From contig CALARG010000026.1 of NCBI GenBank assembly GCA_937888635.1, positions 1 to 26,467 of the forward strand: a DNA stretch of 26,467 bases. Direction: 5' to 3'. Under the pieces are notes generated by a model, which worked only from the letters and a program-made list of their open reading frames with translations, searched no databases and was not told the origin of the DNA. This document shows, piece by piece, positions 21,774 to 26,467 of this stretch. The position numbers and the translations under genes were made by a program. Origin of the DNA: an uncultured Alphaproteobacteria bacterium (GTDB lineage Bacteria; Pseudomonadota; Alphaproteobacteria; Rs-D84). The stretch's first letter is position 1. Every line of letters starts with the position of its first letter.

Positions 21774-22805
21774 ATGCCAGCAATTTCAATTATAATTCCA
21801 GTTTATAATGTAGAAAAATATCTGCGCAGATGTCTGGACAGTGTATTAAACCAAACATTCACAGATTGGCAGGCGATTTGCGTTAATGATGGCAGTCCAG
21901 ATAACAGTGCAGATATATTGGCAGAATATGCTGCGCGCGATTCGCGATTTGTTGTTGTGACAAAAGAAAATGGCGGTCTGTCAGATGCGCGCAATGCCGG
22001 TATGCCATACGCAAGTGGGGATTATATTATGTATCTGGACAGTGATGATTTTATTCATCCCCAGACAATGGAAATTGCATATTATCTGGCACAACGCGAT
22101 GATTCGGATATTGTGTCATTTACATATGACCGTATTTATCGTCCGCAATTAATGGTGCGGCATGTGTTAAAAATGGATACAGATAATGTTGTGCCAATTC
22201 GTATGAATAGGCGATATGAGTTAAATAAAATTCCAACACTGATAACAGATGATGTTTATTCATATGCAACCGAACGCACGCATAACGCACCAGGCAAGAA
22301 AAAGAAATGGCTGATTAAACATTGTCAGGTTTGGAAAAATATGTATCGGCGTGAACTGATTGCAGATATTCCGTTTATCAAGGGGATTTTGTTTGAGGAT
22401 TTTCCATGGTGGAGCGAGGTCATGTTGCGTAATCCGCGTGTGACAATTGCGCCGTTGCCACTGTATTTTTATATTCCAAATTTTGGTGGAATTGTTCTGG
22501 GAGCAAAACAGTTGCGCATAATGAACAGTCTTTGTACAGGGATAAAAACAGCATATTTAAAGTATCAAAATTCTGCCACGGAATATCAGATGAAAAAGTG
22601 GTCGGAAAATTTCAAATGGTATTTTATAAAGTGGGCATTTCGTAAAATAAAATATATTGATTCAGATGCAGATTTGTCACAGGCGCGTGAAATGTTTCGT
22701 GAGTTAGAACGAATCGGGGCATTGGATTGTCCGCCAAACGCATGGTCAAAAAAACTGCGTATGAAGATTTGTGATTTTATAAAGACATGTAAATTAGATG
22801 CATAA
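21774..22805 (+). CDS. Family 2 glycosyltransferase
   Basis: This 343-residue protein has a typical GT-A (GT2) start: ISIIIPVYNVEKYLRRCLDS, VLNQTFTDWQAICVNDGSPD, KENGGLSDARNAGMPYASGD, then the metal-binding YLDSDD (D89-D92). The C-terminal half carries an EDFPWWSEV acidic motif, compatible with the GT2 catalytic base region, and basic helices that may associate with the membrane. Substrates are unknown. A GGGGGA stretch precedes the ATG. It forms a two-gene unit with the Caps_synth-type gene and ends at a bidirectional terminator. Confidence 0.93.
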   Translation: MPAISIIIPVYNVEKYLRRCLDSVLNQTFTDWQAICVNDGSPDNSADILAEYAARDSRFVVVTKENGGLSDARNAGMPYASGDYIMYLDSDDFIHPQTMEIAYYLAQRDDSDIVSFTYDRIYRPQLMVRHVLKMDTDNVVPIRMNRRYELNKIPTLITDDVYSYATERTHNAPGKKKKWLIKHCQVWKNMYRRELIADIPFIKGILFEDFPWWSEVMLRNPRVTIAPLPLYFYIPNFGGIVLGAKQLRIMNSLCTGIKTAYLKYQNSATEYQMKKWSENFKWYFIKWAFRKIKYIDSDADLSQAREMFRELERIGALDCPPNAWSKKLRMKICDFIKTCKLDA

Positions 22806-22810
22806 AAAAT

Positions 22811-22837
22811 AACCCGCATATTGCGGGTTGTTTTTTT
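22811..22837. terminator. Bidirectional intrinsic terminator
   Basis: An 8-bp stem (AACCCGCA 22811-22818 with TGCGGGTT 22822-22829) has a T tract on the right (22831-22837) and an A tract on the left (22804-22809). It can therefore stop both the plus-strand glycosyltransferase transcript and the minus-strand trx-dksA transcript. Confidence 0.92.
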
Positions 22838-23267
22838 AGTTTTTGTGGCTTTCGTATTCTTCTTGTTCTTCTATGGTCATGGTTGCCAATGGGCGCGCCA
22901 TTAACCTGCGAATACCAATTTCTTCGCCAGATACAACACTGAATCCGTATGAACCGTTCGCAATTCGGTCCAGGGCCGCATTAATCTTTTGTAATAATTT
23001 GTTGCTGCGGTCGGACATGCGTAAATCCATTGTGATGTCTTGATTGTATGTCGCATTATCCGATTCGTCGCCAACGCCAACCGATTCGGTTTTGTCTGCC
23101 AGGCGCACTGCGTTTAAAACAGATGAACGCGTGTTTTCCAGTTCCGCCTTTTGTGCGGATAAAACACGATAGAAATATGCCAGTTGTTCTGGGCACATAT
23201 ATGGTTCGGAAAGTTTTGGCTTGTAATTAGATGCCAATTCAATATTCATGTAATTTGTATCTGACAT
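22836..23267 (-). CDS. dksA: DksA/TraR-family protein without zinc-finger cysteines
   Basis: DksA binds the RNA polymerase secondary channel and with ppGpp adjusts transcription. The 143-residue protein has the coiled coil with the tip motif DESDNA (D67-A72, matching DxxDxA) and the globular part ending EEIGIRRLMARPLATMTIEE, plainly DksA. The four zinc cysteines are absent: the YCxxC site reads YGFSVVSG (107-114) and the LCxxC site reads MTIEEQ (130-135). Alphaproteobacterial DksA forms commonly lack most of them. I chose the Met at 23267 because AAAGGGAT lies about 8 bases upstream; an earlier in-frame Met would overlap trx. It is the second gene of a trx-dksA unit, 5 bases after the trx stop. 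Confidence 0.88.
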   Translation of the reverse strand: MSDTNYMNIELASNYKPKLSEPYMCPEQLAYFYRVLSAQKAELENTRSSVLNAVRLADKTESVGVGDESDNATYNQDITMDLRMSDRSNKLLQKINAALDRIANGSYGFSVVSGEEIGIRRLMARPLATMTIEEQEEYESHKN

Positions 23268-23272
23268 TTTTA

Positions 23273-23590
23273 TTATCCCTTTAGTTCTTCTATCCATGCA
23301 AGCAGGGTGTCGCCGTCCATTAAGCCTGTGCGTGCTTCAACCAATTCACCGTTCTTGAATGCCAAGACAGATGGAATGCTGCGAATACCATATTTCATTG
23401 GTGTTTGACGATTGGATTCATCAATTTCAAATTTTACAAATTTTGCATCGCTGGTTTTTTCAGATGTTTCTTCAAAAATTGGACCAAACATACGGCATGG
23501 ACCACACCATGATGCCCAGAAGTCTACCAATGTTATACCGCTGCCAATCAGGGTTGAAAATGTTGCGTCGTTTGCATGTTCTATTGCCAT
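23273..23590 (-). CDS. trxA: Thioredoxin
   Basis: Thioredoxin reduces disulfides in cytoplasmic proteins with electrons from thioredoxin reductase. The 105-residue protein carries the WCGPC active site (W28-C32) within LVDFWASWCGPCRMFGPIFE, the cis-proline region (IRSIPSVLAFKNGELVE) and the C-terminal helix (LLAWIEEL). Length is standard. A strong Shine-Dalgarno sequence (AAAGGAGA) lies about 6 bases before the start. It is transcribed divergently from the sufS-like gene and is followed at 5 bases by dksA. The symbol is given by family; a second thioredoxin elsewhere in the genome cannot be excluded. Confidence 0.94.
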   Translation of the reverse strand: MAIEHANDATFSTLIGSGITLVDFWASWCGPCRMFGPIFEETSEKTSDAKFVKFEIDESNRQTPMKYGIRSIPSVLAFKNGELVEARTGLMDGDTLLAWIEELKG

Positions 23591-23611
23591 GTGGTTCTCC
23601 TTTCTTTGCTG

Positions 23612-23639
23612 TTGATATTTGGCAAGAGTGTATTATAAT
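23612..23639. promoter_or_regulatory. Divergent promoter with overlapping -10 elements
   Basis: Plus strand: TTGATA (23612-23617), a 16-base spacer and TATAAT (23634-23639). The palindrome ATTATAAT (23632-23639) also gives a TATAAT on the minus strand (23637 to 23632), placed to serve trx. The minus -35 is weak. Confidence 0.65.
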
Positions 23640-23666
23640 CAGCCCAAAATGCAAGAGAAAACATTG

Positions 23667-24755
23667 ATGAATAAAATCATATACTTAGATGCCGCTGCCA
23701 GTTACCAAAAATCAGATTCTGTAATTGATGCCCAGGTTGATTTTTTGCGTAATCACTATGCAAATTCTGGGCGCGGAATTTGTGCAAATGCAATGTGGAC
23801 AGATGATATGATTGTAAATGTTCGTCGGCGCGTGGCAGTGTTTATGAATGCAGATGCAGAAAATATTGTCTTTACGCATGGCACAACAGATGCAATGAAT
23901 CAAATTGCACGAATGCTGAAATTAAATTCCGAATCGGTTGTGGCGGTGTCTGATTTAGATCATCACAGTGCGCGTCTGCCATTTGTTATGTCGGGGGCAG
24001 GGGTTGTTTTGTGCCCGTTGACGGATGGAATGGACATAGATAAAACAAAAATTCCATATGCAGATGTCTTGGTTCTGACGGCGATGTCAAATGTTCTTGG
24101 TGTGGCGCAAGATGTTGCAGGAATTATTCAGACGGCGCGAAAACAAAACCCAGATGTTGTTGTTGTTGTTGATTGTGCACAATTTGTTGTGCATAACAAG
24201 ATTGATGTGCGTGAATGGGGGGCAGACTTTGTGTGCTGGTCAGGGCATAAAATCGGTGCGGATACAGGCGTTGGTGTGATGTATATAAAAAATCCGAATC
24301 GATTTGGGCCTGTGAACTGGGGCGGGGGAATGGTGAATAAAATAAATTCTGATGAAGTTATTTTAAATACTTACCCAGATGTGTTTGAGGCAGGAACACT
24401 GCCCCTGACACAAATCGCAGGGTTGGGTGTGGCGATTGATGATATAGAAAATAATCGTCCTGATTTAGAATTGATAAAATACGCGTATGATGCGATGAAA
24501 AATATCCCAGGTGTTCGGATTTTGACCCGGCGTGATGCGGCATTGTTGAGTTTTGTTATTGATGGTATGCATGTGTTAGATTTTGGTGCGCGAATTGGTG
24601 CGCGTGGCGTGTGTGTGCGTGTGGGGAATATGTGCGCGTCGTGGATTCATTCGCGGTTGGGAATAAATGGGTCTGTTCGTATTTCGGTTGGCGCGTATAA
24701 TACAATTGATGAAATCAAACAGGTAATTGAATACATAAAAGATATTGTAAAATGA
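23667..24755 (+). CDS. sufS: Cysteine desulfurase-like aminotransferase (SufS type)
   Basis: This PLP enzyme of class V aminotransferase fold takes sulfur from cysteine as an enzyme-bound persulfide. The 362-residue protein has IIYLDAAASYQKSD at the start, the PLP-lysine motif WSGHKIGADTGVG (K195) with the cofactor Asp in VVDCAQFV, and a C-terminal Cys in RVGNMCASW (C323), which aligns with the SufS catalytic Cys (RTGHHCAMP). It is about 40 residues shorter than E. coli SufS. I chose the start at 23667, where the family begins. An in-frame ATG at 23649 is possible and would give a nearly leaderless mRNA from the -10 at 23634. It overlaps the sufT-like gene by 4 bases. Confidence 0.87.
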   Translation: MNKIIYLDAAASYQKSDSVIDAQVDFLRNHYANSGRGICANAMWTDDMIVNVRRRVAVFMNADAENIVFTHGTTDAMNQIARMLKLNSESVVAVSDLDHHSARLPFVMSGAGVVLCPLTDGMDIDKTKIPYADVLVLTAMSNVLGVAQDVAGIIQTARKQNPDVVVVVDCAQFVVHNKIDVREWGADFVCWSGHKIGADTGVGVMYIKNPNRFGPVNWGGGMVNKINSDEVILNTYPDVFEAGTLPLTQIAGLGVAIDDIENNRPDLELIKYAYDAMKNIPGVRILTRRDAALLSFVIDGMHVLDFGARIGARGVCVRVGNMCASWIHSRLGINGSVRISVGAYNTIDEIKQVIEYIKDIVK

Positions 24756-25066
24756 CAGATTTAAAAGACGATATTATAAGTGCGCTGAAAACAGTGTATG
24801 ACCCAGAAATCCCGGTAAATGTTTGGGATATGGGGTTGATATATGATATTGATGTTGGGCAAGACGCGGTTGTGATAAAAATGACTTTTACCAGTCCGAC
24901 ATGCCCGATGATGGAAGAATTAATGCAACAGGTGCGTGATGCCGCCCAGGGTGTGGTTGGCCAAACTCCGGTGCGTGTTGATTTGGTTTGGGACCCACCA
25001 TGGGATTTGTCGCGAATGTCGGATGCAGCGCGATTGGAATTGGATTTAACAAACGAAGGTTGGTAA
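24752..25066 (+). CDS. sufT: MIP18/DUF59-family Fe-S assembly protein (SufT-like)
   Basis: Proteins of the MIP18/DUF59 family help mature Fe-S proteins. The 104-residue protein has the family core: ISALKTVYDPEIPVNVWDMG, LIYDIDVGQDAVVIKMTFTS and the conserved Cys in SPTCPMM (C51), ending with DLVWDPPWDLSRMSD. Many such genes in Alphaproteobacteria sit at the end of suf operons. The start ATG overlaps the sufS-like stop (ATGA), and the sufE-like gene begins 5 bases after its stop, so all three are translated from one mRNA. Confidence 0.88.
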   Translation: MTDLKDDIISALKTVYDPEIPVNVWDMGLIYDIDVGQDAVVIKMTFTSPTCPMMEELMQQVRDAAQGVVGQTPVRVDLVWDPPWDLSRMSDAARLELDLTNEGW

Positions 25067-25071
25067 TCGTA

Positions 25072-25434
25072 ATGACATATGAACAGATGAAGAATTTGTT
25101 GCAAATAACAGATGACGCAGCGCAGAAGTTAGAACTGGTTATGGATTTTGGGGCACAATTGAAAAGTGTGCCAGATGATGCGCTGTGCAGTGAAATTGTG
25201 GGGTGTTCTTCGTTTGTGGAAATATGTCGTGTGGGGAATAATTTTTATGGGCGTGCCGATTCGGCATTGGTGCGTGGAATTGTTGCAATTATTGTCGCGA
25301 TGGTTGATGGAAAGACCCCAGACGAGATTAAAAAAATTGATATAGAACAACAGTTTATGGAATTAAATCTGCAACTGGGGGCGGGGCGGTTGAATGGTGT
25401 TAATTCTATGATTCGTTTTTTGAAAAATTTATGA
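25072..25434 (+). CDS. sufE: SufE-family sulfur acceptor
   Basis: SufE accepts the persulfide from SufS and passes it to the scaffold complex. The 120-residue protein matches the family: an N-terminal helix pair, the loop EIVGCSSFVEIC with the acceptor Cys45 (the GCxS site), a YGRADSALVRGIVAIIV helix and a C-terminal LGAGRLNGVNSMI block ('L.p.R..G...M'). Length is slightly below the usual 130-140. I chose the start at 25072 because the frame upstream runs into the sufT-like gene and GAAGGT lies upstream. It forms a three-gene unit with the sufS- and sufT-like genes. Confidence 0.9.
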   Translation: MTYEQMKNLLQITDDAAQKLELVMDFGAQLKSVPDDALCSEIVGCSSFVEICRVGNNFYGRADSALVRGIVAIIVAMVDGKTPDEIKKIDIEQQFMELNLQLGAGRLNGVNSMIRFLKNL

Positions 25435-25465
25435 TAAAATGCCAAGCATATAGGGGTGGAGAGTT

Positions 25466-25759
25466 ATGCACGACGACGAAAAAATGTTTCATATTGGCGC
25501 ATGGTCTATTGGTATTGTGATGATGTTAAGTGTGACATTGCAGGTGGGTTTTCGTACGCAAAATCGTCAAATAAATCGTGTGCGTCGCGATATTGTTGAA
25601 ACCCAGCAAAAAATTGCGGTGGCAGAGGCGAACTTTGCATCACAGGTAAGGCCGGAGGTTCTAAGGAATACAGTAGAGATTATTGTAGGAAAGGTTGAAG
25701 CAATTAGTTTTCAAAAGTCTGTGACAATTGATGATTTGCCAAACAGGGAAATTTTATAA
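25466..25759 (+). CDS. ftsL: FtsL-like cell division protein
   Basis: This 97-residue bitopic membrane protein has a short cytoplasmic tail, one span (about 9-28, HIGAWSIGIVMMLSVTLQVG) and a periplasmic coiled coil (about 31-60, TQNRQINRVRRDIVETQQKI). FtsL proteins are poorly conserved, so the call rests on size, topology, coiled coil and its place directly before ftsI, with the stop and start codons overlapping by one base. FtsL joins FtsB/FtsQ and activates FtsWI at the septum. GGGTGGAG is a good ribosome-binding site. It lies 31 bases after the sufE-like gene. In many bacteria mraZ and rsmH precede ftsL; here the suf genes do. Confidence 0.72.
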   Translation: MHDDEKMFHIGAWSIGIVMMLSVTLQVGFRTQNRQINRVRRDIVETQQKIAVAEANFASQVRPEVLRNTVEIIVGKVEAISFQKSVTIDDLPNREIL

Positions 25760-26467
25760 TGTTTGAAGTTGGACGCGATATTTTTAAACATGGATTTAAT
25801 TCTGGGCGTGGAAATGCCGAGGCACGAAAGCGTCTGGGGTGGGTGAATATTGTTTTCTTGTGTGCATTTGTTTTGTTTATTGGACGGACGCTGCAGTTGG
25901 GAATCCAGGGGACAGACACTTCGCGTCGTGCAGGGGCGGATTCTGAATGGATGGTGCATCGTGCAGATATTGTGGACAGAAACGGTGATATATTGGCAAA
26001 AAATGTTGCGTCAGGGCATATTATATTGCGTAATCGGGCTGTGCGTGCACAAGATCGCGAAGCAGTTGCCCAAACTATACATCAGGCATTGCCGTATGAA
26101 TATTCACTGGCCCAGGCGTTGGAATTGGTAAATTCTGATGTTAGGTTTAAATACTTGAAAAAATATGCCAGTGATAAACAACGCGAAATTATTCAAAATG
26201 CAAAATTAACCGGGCTAGAGGTGGAAAAAATCCAAACGCGTCGTTATCCAAAACGCAGATTGTTTTCACATGTCGTGGGATTCGCAGGTCAGGATGGACG
26301 CGGTCTGGAAGGGGCCGAACGGGTGTATAATGATTATTTGACAGAAAATAAAGACCCGTTGCGCTTGTCGGTTGATTCGCGTATTCAGTCGGTGTTCTAT
26401 GAACAGTTGTCATTTGCAATGCAGAAATATCAGACCAAGGCCGCAATGGGAATGCTGATGAATTCGC
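25759..26467 (+). CDS. ftsI: Peptidoglycan D,D-transpeptidase FtsI/PBP2-type, 5' part (runs off window)
   Basis: The frame is open from the ATG at 25759 to the window end (about 236 codons). Visible parts are a basic cytoplasmic tail, a membrane span (about 28-45, GWVNIVFLCAFVLFIG), and the pedestal domain of a class B penicillin-binding protein. The latter includes HRADIVDRNGDILAKNV ('R..I.DRNG..LA'), the block PKRRLFSHVVGFAGQDGRG with LEGAERVYNDYL, and LRLSVDSRIQSVFYEQL ('L.LTID..IQ'). The transpeptidase domain with SxxK, SxN and KTG lies beyond the window. Its start overlaps the ftsL-like stop by one base (TAATG), showing tight coupling. It cross-links septal peptidoglycan. Confidence 0.9.
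   Translation, partial: MFEVGRDIFKHGFNSGRGNAEARKRLGWVNIVFLCAFVLFIGRTLQLGIQGTDTSRRAGADSEWMVHRADIVDRNGDILAKNVASGHIILRNRAVRAQDREAVAQTIHQALPYEYSLAQALELVNSDVRFKYLKKYASDKQREIIQNAKLTGLEVEKIQTRRYPKRRLFSHVVGFAGQDGRGLEGAERVYNDYLTENKDPLRLSVDSRIQSVFYEQLSFAMQKYQTKAAMGMLMNS

Noticed and set aside
1..26467. Excess of G and T on the plus strand as evidence of a leading strand
   Set aside because: It is strong in plus-strand genes and in the Pro-rich minus-strand gene, but other minus-strand genes (trmB, trx) look mixed. Without computed skew it mostly follows codon and amino acid use.

Overview
The window looks like chromosomal sequence from an AT-leaning alphaproteobacterium, probably an uncultured, host-associated or otherwise streamlined lineage. 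The pointers are a short ribbon-helix-helix protein of the RHH_4 type typical of Alphaproteobacteria, a DksA without zinc-finger cysteines, a yajC-secD-secF operon, a TatA, and SPOR and PAP2 envelope proteins. No species can be named from the sequence alone. There are no rRNA or tRNA genes, no insertion sequences and no CRISPR array; almost everything is ordinary chromosomal coding sequence with short intergenic gaps and many clear intrinsic terminators.

Layout. 1-1460: C-terminal part of a large membrane or exported protein, closed by a strong terminator. 1645-3788, minus strand: four genes of unclear role (membrane protein with a Pro-rich linker, two soluble proteins, an RHH protein). 3833-5124: an unrecognised 224-residue protein convergent with trmB. 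5173-7910: gltX (a long form), a hemolysin III/PAQR membrane protein and a Cys-rich protein. 8028-13056: yajC, secD, secF, a secreted S41/PDZ-like protein that has lost its catalytic dyad, and a PAP2 phosphatase. 13200-15038: a secreted 612-residue protein built from tandem repeats like those of phage tail fibres. 15099-17270: a leader region with a short ORF carrying six consecutive Thr codons, then thrS (without the TGS domain) and a 47-residue lipoprotein. 17347-19660: a SPOR-domain protein, tatA and an MFS transporter. 19719-22805: recA and two glycosyltransferases. 22836-23590, minus strand: thioredoxin and a Cys-less DksA. 23667-26467: sufS-, sufT- and sufE-like genes, then ftsL-like and the start of ftsI/PBP.

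How the genes fit together. Several blocks serve the cell envelope: the Sec accessory complex, TatA, SPOR protein, PAP2 phosphatase, glycosyltransferases and FtsL/FtsI. Others serve translation (gltX, thrS, trmB), DNA repair (recA), redox and stringent control (trx, dksA) and Fe-S assembly (suf genes). The most notable item is the thrS leader: an ORF of 18 codons (21 from an upstream ATG), MNLFKSFFTTTTTTPLGV, ends 88 bases before thrS. It looks like a threonine-sensing attenuation leader for threonyl-tRNA synthetase. Other notable points are the S41 pseudoprotease next to secDF, probable leaderless mRNAs, a 28-base repeat found downstream of two unrelated exported-protein genes, and an uncharacterised four-gene minus-strand cluster.
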